Assembly: GCA_001541255.1 (NCBI GenBank)
Contig: LNQR01000119.1
Span: forward strand, 1 to 36,363
Source of the DNA: Candidatus Magnetominusculus xianensis
Lineage (GTDB): Bacteria > Nitrospirota > Thermodesulfovibrionia > Thermodesulfovibrionales > Magnetobacteriaceae
Direction of reading: 5' to 3'
Length of the DNA stretch: 36,363 nucleotides
The notes beneath the pieces were generated by a model. That model did no database searches, had not been told where the DNA came from, and saw nothing but the letters and a program-made list of their open reading frames with translations. A program made the translations under genes and the position numbers. This document shows, piece by piece, positions 1 to 7,524 of this stretch. The stretch's first letter is position 1; each line of letters opens with the position of its first letter.

Positions 1-88
1 CAACGGCTGAATAATGGGAGCCGGATGAGCGGAGAGGTTCATGTCCGGTTCTGCGAGGGGCTGGGGGTGCAATTCCCCGGTCTACTCA
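1..88 (+). mobile_element. 3' end of a group II intron (domains V and VI)
   Basis: Positions 18-51 form a 34-nt domain V. It starts GAGCCGG and ends CCGGTTC, so the basal stem pairs, and it carries the catalytic AGC triad near the 5' end. Positions 55-85 form a domain VI-like hairpin (a GGGG..GGGGG arm against CCCC), followed by CTACTC, typical of the 3' splice end of bacterial group II introns. The rest of the intron, including any reverse transcriptase ORF, lies before the window. The exact 3' splice site is uncertain within about 80-90. Downstream sequence is in an open frame of a LuxR-type gene, so the intron seems to sit inside that gene. Confidence 0.88.
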
Positions 89-662
89 CCGACACAAAAA
101 ACCAGAGGGTCTTTTCAAATGCCGAAGGTCTTGATATAGCTCCAGAATTTGGAATCATGCAAGAAGAACATGGACAGTTTAAGGAACTCCCCTTGCTAAT
201 CAAATCGATTTATCAACTCTGTGACAGAGTAAAGAATGGGTTAGTGGAAGAAATATCTGACAAAGACGAACTTGATAAAGAAGGCCATAATAACAATGAA
301 GATATTGTGAGTTGTACTTTAGTTGAAGATAACTCAGGACATTTATTGTCATTGAGGGCCTTCTCAGTTTCACAAGTGCCAGATGGTGGCGCACCGTTAC
401 TCATCATGGTTTTGATAGAGCGAATTGCACGAAAGCACAGTGTCGATTTAAAAAAGGCTGGTATGGCTTTCAATCTCAGTAAAAGGGAATCAGAGGTGCT
501 AGAACTTGTGTGTTTTGGGAGTTCAAACAAAGAAATAGCTGACAAACTATTCATCAGCAAACATACAGTGTAAGGATCACCTCAAGAACATTATGGGAAA
601 GATTGGTGCATCCAAATAAATGCGAGATTATATCGCGTTTGGCATTCCCACCATCTGAATAA
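88..662 (+). pseudogene. LuxR-family transcriptional regulator, C-terminal part, intron-interrupted and frameshifted
   Basis: After the intron, an open frame reads a PAS-like/linker region (TKNQRVFSNAEG...) and then a LuxR/GerE helix-turn-helix, LSKRESEVLELVCFG..NKEIADKLFISKHTV, which stops at 573 in the middle of the HTH. The missing end is still present in other frames. One-base shifts near 572 and near 614 restore KDHLKNIMGKIGAS, then KCEIISRLAFPPSE and a stop at 660-662. It is therefore an old LuxR gene with two apparent 1-nt insertions within about 45 nt, plus a group II intron upstream. The 5' exon is outside the window. The intact protein would be a DNA-binding regulator. As it stands the recognition helix region is cut, so it is probably non-functional. 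Confidence 0.8.
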
Positions 663-713
663 CAGATTTGTTTTGCTCAATGCCTCATCGTACACATCCG
701 GTCTGTAAATAAA

Positions 714-748
714 AATCCCCCTTTTGGGGGATTGACTACTATTTTTTT
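714..748 (+). terminator. Hairpin terminator after the LuxR pseudogene
   Basis: A perfect 8-bp stem (AATCCCCC / GGGGGATT at 714-721 and 726-733) has a TTTT loop. A T-run follows at 742-748, about 8 nt from the stem, so the U-tract is not ideally placed. It sits between the LuxR remnant and the PilZ-like gene. Confidence 0.5.
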
Positions 749-765
749 ATATGAGATGATAGAGC

Positions 766-1050
766 ATGAAATCTGACATAGATGATAGAACATATGACAG
801 AAAGGCGTATAACAATACTGTTGAGTTTAGGACATTAGATGATGCGTGTCTGACACAAAAAACGGCAGCGAGTTTTAACATAGGCAGTGGAGGTATCGGC
901 CTGGTTTTGGACCAACTGCTTGTTAAAGGCAAGGTAGTGCAGCTTTTTATCCACGTTAGAGATGGTGTAACCGTGCCTGTCTATGCAGAAATAGTATGGT
1001 CAAAAAGCTGTGAGGGGGGATATGAGGCTGGACTGAGATTTTTCACATAG
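766..1050 (+). CDS. PilZ-like small protein
   Basis: This 94-aa single-domain protein resembles PilZ, the c-di-GMP-binding domain. It has an N-terminal RxxxR (RTYDR, residues 8-12), a beta-rich core, the NIGSGGIGL turn where PilZ proteins have [D/N]xSxxG, and a C-terminal YEAGLRFF strand. The Ser of the second motif is replaced by Gly, so ligand binding could be weakened. Stand-alone PilZ proteins act as c-di-GMP adaptors for motility, exopolysaccharide or secretion. No partner is encoded next to it. Upstream, TTGACT (732-737) and GATGAT (755-760) are 17 bp apart, a weak promoter candidate that would start transcription almost at the ATG. There is no clear Shine-Dalgarno. Domain assignment is moderately confident. 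Confidence 0.65.
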   Translation: MKSDIDDRTYDRKAYNNTVEFRTLDDACLTQKTAASFNIGSGGIGLVLDQLLVKGKVVQLFIHVRDGVTVPVYAEIVWSKSCEGGYEAGLRFFT

Positions 1051-1204
1051 TTATGAGGATTACATAAATGGCTGTATGCGTTGCTTTATAATATTTTATA
1101 ACATTATCAGTAGAGGAGGTGATTTGGTTAACAAAGCAATATCAAAGCTGTTTTCAGAAAGGCTGTTTCAGTCTTACAAGGGTATTTATAAGGGAGGATA
1201 TGCG

Positions 1205-2455
1205 ATGAATTATATCTTTGATTTTTTAAGATCGTTCAAGTCAGGTTCGTTCAAGCCACAGGGGAAGGCTATTGTGTGCTGTTTTATCATGTTTTACGCT
1301 ATGATGTTCTTACTTTCAGGAATCTTAATGCCAACCGAAGCGGCAGCGGAAACTTATTCTTTCGTTACGAAATGGGGTAGCTATGGTACGGGGGATGGTC
1401 AGTTTAATAACCCTTATCGCATAGCAATAGATGGCAGCGGGTATGTTTATGTTGCCGACCTGATGAACAGCCGAATCCAGAAATTTACGAGTGATGGTGC
1501 TTTCGTTATAAAATGGGGCAGCTTCGGCACAGGTGACGGACAGTTTGGTGGCCCTAGTGGTATAGCAGTAGACAGTAACGGGTACGTTTATGCTGTCGAT
1601 GGGAATAATGGCCGAGTCCAGAAATTTACGAGCGATGGGACTTTTGTTGCAAAATGGGGTACCCCTGGTACAGGGGACGGACAGTTTGATGGCCCTGATG
1701 GTATAGCAGTAGACAGCAGCGGGTATGTTTATGTTGTCGATGGGTATAATCACCGAGTCCAGAAATTTACGAGCGATGGTGCTTTTGTTGCAAAATGGGG
1801 TACCCCTGGTACAAGGGACGAGCAGTTATATTACCCTAGCTCTATTGCAATAGATAGCAACGGATATGTTTATATTATCGCATACAATAATCACCGAGTC
1901 CAGAAGTTTACGAGCGACGGTACCTTTGTTACGAAATGGGGCAGCTTCGGCACAGGTGACGGACAGTTTAATGGCCCCACTGGTGTAGCCGTAGACAGCA
2001 GCGGGTATGTTTATGTTGTTGATCTATGGAATGACCGGGTGCAGAAATTTACGAGCGATGGTATCTTTGTTACGAAATGGGGCAGCCCTGGTACAGGGGA
2101 CGGACAGTTTTATCATGCTATTGGTATAGCAGTTGACCGAATGGGGTATGTTTTTGTTGGTGATTTCTATAGTTACCGAATCCAGAAATTCCAATCATCC
2201 AATATGCCCACTACCTATACATTAACGGTTACGAAACCCGGCACTGGCTCGGGCACGCTAACACCGTCAAGCGGGACTCTCACGTGGAGCGGCAGCACCG
2301 GCACGGCATCCTACTCGCCGGGCACATCAGTGACGCTAACAGCAACGGCAGATAAGCGACGTTTGCATCGAACAACGAAATTGCTGCTACTGCAGCAATT
2401 AATGCAGTATATAATCAATATCCTGCATTCTTTGGAACAAAATCCGGAGGTGTAA
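1205..2455 (+). CDS. Secreted NHL-repeat protein (5' part of a frameshifted gene)
   Basis: The protein has a long basic N-terminus, a hydrophobic segment (AIVCCFIMFYAMMFLLSGIL) and an AxA-type cleavage region (TEAAAETY), suggesting export. Six NHL-type repeats of 47 aa follow (FVTKWGS.GTGDGQF...GYVYVAD...RIQKFTSDG), expected to form a beta-propeller. A Bacterial-repeat (InlB B-type) domain then begins (YTLTVTKPGTG..., TLTATAD). At about 2351 the frame breaks: the last ~35 residues (KRRLHRTTKLLLLQQL...) are out-of-frame, and the natural continuation is in another frame (2356-3357). Start: ATG 1205 follows GGGAGG at 7-nt spacing. An alternative TTG at 1124 sits behind an excellent AGGAGG and would add 27 aa. 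The likely role is an extracellular or surface protein. Confidence 0.8.
   Translation: MNYIFDFLRSFKSGSFKPQGKAIVCCFIMFYAMMFLLSGILMPTEAAAETYSFVTKWGSYGTGDGQFNNPYRIAIDGSGYVYVADLMNSRIQKFTSDGAFVIKWGSFGTGDGQFGGPSGIAVDSNGYVYAVDGNNGRVQKFTSDGTFVAKWGTPGTGDGQFDGPDGIAVDSSGYVYVVDGYNHRVQKFTSDGAFVAKWGTPGTRDEQLYYPSSIAIDSNGYVYIIAYNNHRVQKFTSDGTFVTKWGSFGTGDGQFNGPTGVAVDSSGYVYVVDLWNDRVQKFTSDGIFVTKWGSPGTGDGQFYHAIGIAVDRMGYVFVGDFYSYRIQKFQSSNMPTTYTLTVTKPGTGSGTLTPSSGTLTWSGSTGTASYSPGTSVTLTATADKRRLHRTTKLLLLQQLMQYIINILHSLEQNPEV
1361..2194 (+). repeat. Six tandem 141-bp NHL-coding repeats
   Basis: Units begin at 1361, 1502, 1643, 1784, 1925 and 2066, each 141 bp (47 codons). They are strongly similar at DNA level: AAATGGGG near the start, GGGTATGTTTATGTT in the middle, CCAGAAATTTACGAG near the end. 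The fourth unit is the most diverged (TRDEQLYYPSS in place of the GTGDGQF...P core). The last unit lacks the terminal TSDG. High DNA identity between units allows gain or loss by recombination. Confidence 0.9.
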
Positions 2456-3357
2456 CCACAGGAGCGGACACGAGCGGCACGTACTATCTCCAACAGTTTA
2501 CGAATGACACAGCCATTTTGGCCTATGGAGATGGGTATATGTATTACAATTACAACAGTAGTTGGCACAATATGTGTATGACCTGGAAATCGATTTCTTA
2601 CACCCTGACTGTAACCAAATCCGGGAGCGGCACGGTAACAAGCTCACCAACTGGAATGAGCTGCGGTTCTACAGTCTCCTCATATGATATCTACACATCC
2701 GTAACACTAACGGCAACTGCGGATGCGGGTTATACATTTTCAAACTGGACCGGGTGTGATTCACTAAACGGTGCTCAATGTACTGTTACGATGTTCTCGA
2801 ACAAATCTGTAACGGCAGTGTTTACAAACATATGTACGGTAACATCATCAGCAGGGGTCGGCGGAACGATAAGCCCGTCTATTCAGACGACCTCTTGTGG
2901 CAATACAGCGGCATTTACTGTAACGCCAAACACAGGATATACGGCGTCGGTAAACAGCACTTGCGGCGGCTACTTATCCGGTAGCACGTTTACAACAGGT
3001 ACCTTAACATCTGATTGCGCTGTATCGGCAACATTTACGCAATCCACTAGCAAACTCCCGCCGACTATAAGCGAGGACGTGAAATCCAGGGATATAACTA
3101 GTACCTCAGCAGTAGTAACAGGCAAGGTCAATCCCAAAAACAGCTTGACCACCGTTTATGCGCTATACGGTACTGACATGGGGAGTTTGATATCTAAAAG
3201 TTCGCAGACGACCCTAACCGGCGTTGGACAACAGGAAGTATCGTTTACGCTGGAGTCGTTATCTCCAAACACGACATATTACTTCAAACTGGCAGCCGAA
3301 AATGCCAGCGGAAAGGTGGAATCAAAAGTGTTTTCGCTGACGACCCCAAAAGACTAG
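2356..3357 (+). pseudogene. 3' part of the NHL/Bacterial-repeat/FN3 protein, out of frame with the 5' part
   Basis: The frame opens right after a TAA at 2353-2355 and has no good start of its own; the first candidate is TTG 2518, without a Shine-Dalgarno. It reads ATFASNNEIAATAAINAVYN...FFGTKSGG..., a segment ending in YMYYNYNSSWHNMCMTWKS. Two Bacterial-repeat (InlB B-like) domains follow (YTLTVTKSGSG...; CTVTSSAGVGGTISPS...), with the signature TLTATADAGYTFSNWTGC and Cys-rich strands. A C-terminal fibronectin type III-like domain closes it (about 3060-3354; PPTISEDVKS...NTTYYFKLAAENASG). It is clearly the tail of the preceding secreted protein. The first Bacterial-repeat upstream is cut halfway, so the junction may be a deletion rather than a single-base error. 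Confidence 0.75.
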
Positions 3358-3380
3358 GATTTAGAGCACGATATGTGGCA

Positions 3381-3440
3381 GTTATGGGGACACTATACTT
3401 GAACGTGTCCTCATAACCGTCAATCAATCATGGTTTTTTT
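3381..3440 (+). terminator. Hairpin with downstream T-run after the NHL gene
   Basis: GTTATGGGGACAC (3381-3393) pairs with GTGTCCTCATAAC (3405-3417), giving a 13-bp stem with one G-U pair and an 11-nt loop. TTTTTTT follows at 3434-3440. The 16-nt gap before the T-run is longer than usual, so efficiency is uncertain. Confidence 0.5.
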
Positions 3441-3481
3441 AAGATTTTTATGGGTGGCATAATAGAACTGACTTGAAGAAT

Positions 3482-3530
3482 GAGGGCTCTGCCCTCAAAC
3501 TCCCGGCAGGGAACTTGTCCCCTGCACCCC
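3482..3530. repeat. Double-hairpin GC-rich element (REP-like) between convergent genes
   Basis: Two adjacent small hairpins: GAGGGC-TCT-GCCCTC (3482-3496) and GCAGGG...CCCTGC (3506-3525), followed by ACCCC. This two-stem layout is common in dispersed extragenic repeats. It lies between the convergent NHL gene and the methyltransferase gene and could act as a bidirectional terminator. No second copy was noticed in this window. Confidence 0.5.
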
Positions 3531-3556
3531 ATCACATATGAGTCTGTTAATAATCA

Positions 3557-4210
3557 TTAGCACAACAAACGGTGAGAATCTATCAGTGTCATTTTACGAA
3601 GCAAAAAGCCCTTAATAAATCCAAACGGGTCTCCATTAATTACTCTGACAACTGTAACCGGTTGATCCTTTATAATGTCATCAAATACCCTGATGACGCT
3701 GCAAAAGTTATATTTCATCACAAAGTCAGCCGTAGACATAACCCGGGCTGCCCACTTTGGAACACTGATGAGATGGTCGTATATGAGAATTTCTCCGTTT
3801 GGCTTGAGTACCCTGACGATTTCTGCGAATGCCTTTTGCGGGTCATATACGCACGTAAGGAAAAGATCGAGTATTGCCTTGTCAAATGTATTGGAGGGGA
3901 AGTCCATGTGTTCAGCATCCATGATGTGCAGGGTGATTTCCTGTTTTTTATTCCGAATTTTATTTCTCGCAATTGCAAGCATTACCTCGCTTATATCAAC
4001 GCCATCAATTGAAACACCGTGTGGAACATATGGCAAATCATAACCGCTGCCAACGCCCGGAATTATCACCCTGTCACCCGGCTGAAAACTGAGCATAGCG
4101 ATTGCCTTTTTCCTCCAGCTCTTAAGCGGCAGCATCATCATTGGATAGAAAAAAGGAATAAACGTATTAAATGACACCTGTTTAATGATATTTTTGATTT
4201 TAAACCCCAT
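3557..4210 (-). CDS. Class I SAM-dependent methyltransferase (UbiE-like)
   Basis: This 217-aa Rossmann-type methyltransferase has motif I at about residues 49-56 (VIIPGVGSGYDLPY), motif II DGVDISEVMLAIAR, an acidic motif MDAEHMDFP, DKAILDLFLTCVYDP (post-motif), and RVLKPNGEILIYDH as motif III. This matches the Methyltransf_11 / ubiquinone-methylase type. The substrate cannot be read from sequence. The C-terminal part (DFVMKYNFCSVIRVFDDIIKDQP) resembles small-molecule or lipid methyltransferases of this group. It is monocistronic, convergent to the NHL gene. It has no clear Shine-Dalgarno; a TGTTACTGT extended -10-like sequence lies 6 nt before the ATG. Confidence 0.85.
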   Translation of the reverse strand: MGFKIKNIIKQVSFNTFIPFFYPMMMLPLKSWRKKAIAMLSFQPGDRVIIPGVGSGYDLPYVPHGVSIDGVDISEVMLAIARNKIRNKKQEITLHIMDAEHMDFPSNTFDKAILDLFLTCVYDPQKAFAEIVRVLKPNGEILIYDHLISVPKWAARVMSTADFVMKYNFCSVIRVFDDIIKDQPVTVVRVINGDPFGFIKGFLLRKMTLIDSHRLLC

Positions 4211-4216
4211 GCTTCA

Positions 4217-4246
4217 ACAGTAACACATGTAAAGCGTAAAAGACAA
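4217..4246 (-). promoter_or_regulatory. Candidate promoter of the methyltransferase gene (leaderless type)
   Basis: On the minus strand TGTTACTGT (TGn plus TACTGT, 4225-4217) ends 6 nt before the ATG. TTGTCT (4246-4241) lies 18 bp upstream as a partial -35. Transcription would start at or next to the start codon. Confidence 0.4.
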
Positions 4247-4322
4247 ACACAGGGACACAGTAAACACTGATATTACTACACGAAGCACACTCAGGGGGCG
4301 GTGTACAGCCAATCTGTACAAA

Positions 4323-4754
4323 TTACTGCCGCTTGCTCAGGTCATTACACTCGTCTGAGTCGATGGTTGTCTTAAGATTTGATTTAATCGTCTCATAGAC
4401 GCACCCGCTTATTTTACTGCCCCAGTGCTCACCATCTCTTGGCGATAAGGCTGCAGGTATTTCAGCGGCATGCTTCGTCAGGCATGATTTAACAGCTTGT
4501 GCTGCCTCATCATTACAGCCGGTCTGGTTAAGGTTGAAGCATTTTCTGAAATATTGATTTTCTGCACACATGATGCCAGGCAACACTACCGACATCTGCC
4601 CTATCCAGTTCTCCTTTGCAAGCGCATTTCCTGCCTGCGCTGTAGTTGCCGCTGGAAACATTAAGACTGAGACATATAAAAATGTTAGCAGAGCTTTTAC
4701 CAACGAGCGTTCACTCACCAGAAGTCTGCTTATTGATGTATATAGTAAATCCAT
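4323..4754 (-). CDS. Secreted cysteine-containing protein of unknown function
   Basis: I do not recognise this 143-aa protein. It has an N-terminal hydrophobic stretch (ALLTFLYVSVLMFPAATTAQAG) that looks like a signal peptide with cleavage near AQA-G. The true start may therefore be an internal GTG (4718, VSERSLVKALL). The mature part holds six cysteines (MCAEN, KCFN, GCND, SCLT, GCVY, ECND), consistent with disulfides in the periplasm or outside the cell. It overlaps the upstream gene by 25 bp, so the two are probably co-transcribed and translationally coupled. Its frame stays open upstream of the ATG for about 18 codons. Confidence 0.6.
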   Translation of the reverse strand: MDLLYTSISRLLVSERSLVKALLTFLYVSVLMFPAATTAQAGNALAKENWIGQMSVVLPGIMCAENQYFRKCFNLNQTGCNDEAAQAVKSCLTKHAAEIPAALSPRDGEHWGSKISGCVYETIKSNLKTTIDSDECNDLSKRQ

Positions 4755-5296
4755 ATCCTTGTATTTATCAGACAGCTTAATCTCAGTTGTCTGTTGCTCG
4801 AATATTTAGCGTCATATGTAAACACATATGTCTTACCTGTATCGATTCCGCTTTTAGTTGGGGAGTCACCATCTACAAGAGTTATCGTTTCTAATTTATC
4901 TTTTCTGGTATCAACTAGCTTCCTGCCGCCTTTTACGGCGACCGTAAGCTCCTTGATGCCAACTTCACAGGCTTTTTTAAACCAATCGCTTATCCCTGAT
5001 GCATCTGAAATCCCCTGAATCAAATCTCTTGGTAGATTACCAACTATTCCTGTTCCGCCACAATACTTTGTATTGCCCTTCATAGCCTTAATATTATTCT
5101 CATGTACACAAAAACGAGCCCTATGGTTACAAAAATATGGGCCGTCGATAAGACATCCATCTAAAATCCTCTCTTCACCATTTTTTAGAACGAGAATTAC
5201 GCTATCAGCAACATCCTCACTTTCGGCGTATATAGTTTCTACGCTAAACGCGAATACACATACGGCGGCTATAATTATTATAAGTTTCCTTACCAT
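4730..5296 (-). CDS. Exported protein of unknown function
   Basis: This 188-aa protein has a clear signal peptide (MVRKLIIIIAAVCVFAFSVETIYA) with cleavage near YA-ES. Four cysteines (GCLIDGPYFC, FCVHENN, KYCGG) lie early, followed by a region rich in K/D/G (VKGGRKLVDTRKDKLETITLVDGD). No family is recognised. The last ~20 residues (LRLSCLINTRIWIYYIHQ) look unlike the rest. A frameshift near 4800 would give EQQTTEIKLSDKYKD and run into the next gene, so an indel here is possible but unproven. A consensus promoter lies 10 nt upstream of the ATG. Confidence 0.6.
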   Translation of the reverse strand: MVRKLIIIIAAVCVFAFSVETIYAESEDVADSVILVLKNGEERILDGCLIDGPYFCNHRARFCVHENNIKAMKGNTKYCGGTGIVGNLPRDLIQGISDASGISDWFKKACEVGIKELTVAVKGGRKLVDTRKDKLETITLVDGDSPTKSGIDTGKTYVFTYDAKYSSNRQLRLSCLINTRIWIYYIHQ

Positions 5297-5305
5297 ACTG
5301 TCCTT

Positions 5306-5334
5306 ATTATATTTACATTAGATAATATTGTCAA
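5306..5334 (-). promoter_or_regulatory. Consensus sigma70 promoter for the exported-protein pair
   Basis: On the minus strand TTGACA (5334-5329), a 17-bp spacer and TATAAT (5311-5306) match both hexamers exactly. The ATG is 10 nt from the -10, so the 5' leader would be only about 3 nt. An AAGGA that could serve as Shine-Dalgarno lies at or before the expected transcription start. Confidence 0.75.
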
Positions 5335-5409
5335 GAACCCTTGCGCTTCCCTCTCAGGGCTGTGCAAAAGTGATTACGGCTGCTCCGTATGCCAAACATG
5401 AATTTGTTA

Positions 5410-6792
5410 TTAAATCGCTGATTTCAAATTGCAAAGACCGTCAACGCAGGCGTCTGAACTCTTAATTGCCTTATTAATCATGGTTCGGCTGTATACACCA
5501 AACGCGCCGTAAAATAAATCCAGCCTACTCATGCGCCGCAATATATAATCCAATGAGTAAAAATCTCTCATCGCCCTAAGCGTCTCAAAGTGAAGGTCAT
5601 GGGCGGCAATCATCGCCGGTTTATAGACCACATGGTGAATGTCATATTTGGCCCAGTCAGTATGCAGTAGTCTGTCCTGCGCTTTAAATTCGTCATATAT
5701 CTTTGTGCCCGGAAGCGGGGTCAATATCATATACTGCACTGAGTCAAGCCCCATCGATGTGGCGAAGTCTGTAGTGCGTTTTATTGTATCAACTGTATCG
5801 GTGTCTGCTCCGAAGACGAACATGCCGTGGATTTTAATATCGTGTGCTTTTATCTTCTTTATGCTTGTTATATTGTCCTCTAATGTCTGTTTCTTTTCGT
5901 ATTCCTTTAAGGATTCTGGATTTATGGACTCAAAGCCGATACATACCGTAGGTTTACCGGTGTCTGCGATGATTTTAAGGAGTTCGGGGTCTTTGGCGAT
6001 ATCTGGGCGCACCATTGCTGACCAGCGGGGTTTTAGACCTATCTCGTTCATGCCCTGGAGGATTAGCTTTGTCCTCTTTCTATTGGCGGCAAAGTTATCA
6101 TCAACGAAGAAGATAGGGGAGTTTGAGAGCTTGACCCTGATTTTTAGTTCACCCATCACGGACTCAACCGACCTGAAGCGGTATTTCCTGCCAAACATGG
6201 GCGACACGAGGCAAAACCGACAGTTAAACGCACAGCCGCGCGACGTGGCAACAGGCAGGATATTAGAATTCTTCCACCTGTGAACGAGTTTGAAATCAGG
6301 AAGCGGCAGCGTGTCAAGGTCTTTGACGAACTCACCCTGCGGGTTGTGGACTATATCTCCGGCGAGATTTCTGTAAGTCAGACCTCCGATTGATTCTACT
6401 GGGGGCAGGCCGGTTTCTATATACTCGACAAGTGCGGGAAGGGCAATATCCCCCTCACCGCGAACAACGAAGTCCGCGTGTCCCATGGCCTCATCGGGCA
6501 TAAACGTCGTGTGAGCGCCTCCGATTACGACAATAACGCCAAGTTTTCTCAGGCGGTCAGCAATTGCATAGGCGTAGTGAACGGTTGAGGTTATAGTGGA
6601 TATACACACAATGTCTGATTTCTCAACAAACTTCCAGTCTGGCCGTGCAATGTCCTCAATATATACCCTGACGTTATGGCCTTGGTTCTTGAGAATAGTT
6701 GACAGTAACACCGCCCCAACTCGTGGGATAGGAAAACGTCTGAAGATATTTGAATCCGGCGATCTTATCTCAATAAAAGAAATGTTTTTCAT
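5410..6792 (-). CDS. B12-binding-domain radical SAM protein
   Basis: This protein of about 460 aa has an N-terminal cobalamin-binding-type Rossmann domain (GAVLLSTILKNQGHNVRVYIED, DIVCISTITSTV, VVIGGAHTTFMPDEAM, DFVVRGEGD). A radical SAM core follows, with the 4Fe-4S motif CAFNCRFC (CX3CX2C) after VATSRG. Further core motifs are FFVDDNFAANRKR, VCIGFESINPESLKEY and HGMFVFGADTDT. This is the class of anaerobic methylases and cyclases such as the BchE- and HpnP/J-type proteins. No substrate can be assigned. ATG 6792 was chosen because GGAGA lies 8 nt upstream and the family starts near this point; an in-frame ATG at 6840 would add 16 residues. It sits 47 bp after the Uma2-family gene on the same strand. 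Confidence 0.88.
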   Translation of the reverse strand: MKNISFIEIRSPDSNIFRRFPIPRVGAVLLSTILKNQGHNVRVYIEDIARPDWKFVEKSDIVCISTITSTVHYAYAIADRLRKLGVIVVIGGAHTTFMPDEAMGHADFVVRGEGDIALPALVEYIETGLPPVESIGGLTYRNLAGDIVHNPQGEFVKDLDTLPLPDFKLVHRWKNSNILPVATSRGCAFNCRFCLVSPMFGRKYRFRSVESVMGELKIRVKLSNSPIFFVDDNFAANRKRTKLILQGMNEIGLKPRWSAMVRPDIAKDPELLKIIADTGKPTVCIGFESINPESLKEYEKKQTLEDNITSIKKIKAHDIKIHGMFVFGADTDTVDTIKRTTDFATSMGLDSVQYMILTPLPGTKIYDEFKAQDRLLHTDWAKYDIHHVVYKPAMIAAHDLHFETLRAMRDFYSLDYILRRMSRLDLFYGAFGVYSRTMINKAIKSSDACVDGLCNLKSAI

Positions 6793-6839
6793 GTAGTGTT
6801 CTCCATAAGTTGGAACTGGCAAGCTGCTGCCAACCTGCA

Positions 6840-7352
6840 TTAATCGAATATATCCTTAATGTTGACCTGAAGCCCCTCTATAATTTTAGATGTAACGATA
6901 CCTTCTATCTCCGCAATTGAGTGTGTCTTATATCTATCGTTTTCAATGGTGAGTATCTCGATTGTCTTAAACTCAGGTAGGACTATCCAATACTCAGGTA
7001 CCCTGTATCTCTCATATACTGCCCTCTTTAAAGCAGTGTCCCTCGCGTATGTGCCTTGTGAAATTATCTCGCAAACCATGTCCGGTACACCGCGCACCCA
7101 GTCCTGAACAATAGCCATATTTTCTGTCCTGATAAACAATATGTCTGGTTGAAGTCGGTTCACTCCTTCTTCAAAGATTATATCCAACGGAGAATAATAG
7201 ACTTGGCCTAATTTCTTTGCTTTAACATAATGACGAATTATTTCATTCAGATTACCGCTAATCCTCTGATGACTTCCAAATGGACTAGGCCCCATACTCT
7301 CCTCTCCATTGATGATTTCGGTCAGGTCTATGTCTCTATAAACCGTTTCCAC
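6840..7352 (-). CDS. Uma2-family endonuclease-like protein (DUF820)
   Basis: This 170-aa PD-(D/E)XK-fold protein has LQPDILFI (D70), CEIISQGTYARDTALKRAVYERY (E95 and the K/Y helix) and PEYWIVLPEFKTIEIL, all typical of Uma2/DUF820. The family has a restriction-endonuclease-like fold but its biological substrate is generally unknown. Start: the GTG at 7352 gives LTEIINGEESMGPSPFGSHQRI, which matches the family's conserved N-terminal '.ELIDGE..PSP..HQ' region, although a later ATG (7295) has a strong Shine-Dalgarno (GGAGAGGAG). An extended -10 lies 6 nt before the GTG, so a leaderless mRNA plus an internal start is possible. Confidence 0.85.
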   Translation of the reverse strand: METVYRDIDLTEIINGEESMGPSPFGSHQRISGNLNEIIRHYVKAKKLGQVYYSPLDIIFEEGVNRLQPDILFIRTENMAIVQDWVRGVPDMVCEIISQGTYARDTALKRAVYERYRVPEYWIVLPEFKTIEILTIENDRYKTHSIAEIEGIVTSKIIEGLQVNIKDIFD

Positions 7353-7358
7353 AGCACC

Positions 7359-7367
7359 ATTATACCA
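7359..7367 (-). promoter_or_regulatory. Extended -10 promoter of the Uma2 gene (leaderless type)
   Basis: On the minus strand TGGTATAAT (7367-7359) is a perfect TGn-TATAAT extended -10. The next 6 nt lead straight into the GTG start codon, placing the expected +1 on the start codon. A weak TCGACC lies 18 bp upstream. Confidence 0.6.
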
Positions 7368-7430
7368 TAAGGCTTATAGTTTGGTCGAACACATGACGCA
7401 TCCCAAGTGCCTGTTTCTGATTTTGGGGCA

Positions 7431-7461
7431 TTGGTAATTAACCGCCAGATTAGACTATAAT
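7431..7461 (+). promoter_or_regulatory. Possible promoter of the P-loop kinase-like gene
   Basis: TATAAT lies at 7456-7461. The only -35-like match is TTGGTA at 7431-7436 with a long 19-bp spacer. This gives a leader of about 57 nt. Confidence 0.4.
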
Positions 7462-7524
7462 AGCCGTTGCACTGAGAGTGTGCTTACGTGAGACGACATA
7501 GAACATTAACAAAGGAAGGTAAAG

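Noticed and set aside
1361..2194. CRISPR-like regular repeats
   Set aside because: The units are 141 bp, in frame and encode NHL repeats without spacers.
5639..6283. 214-aa frame antisense to the radical SAM gene
   Set aside because: It is a shadow of a well-supported gene, with no Shine-Dalgarno or domain.
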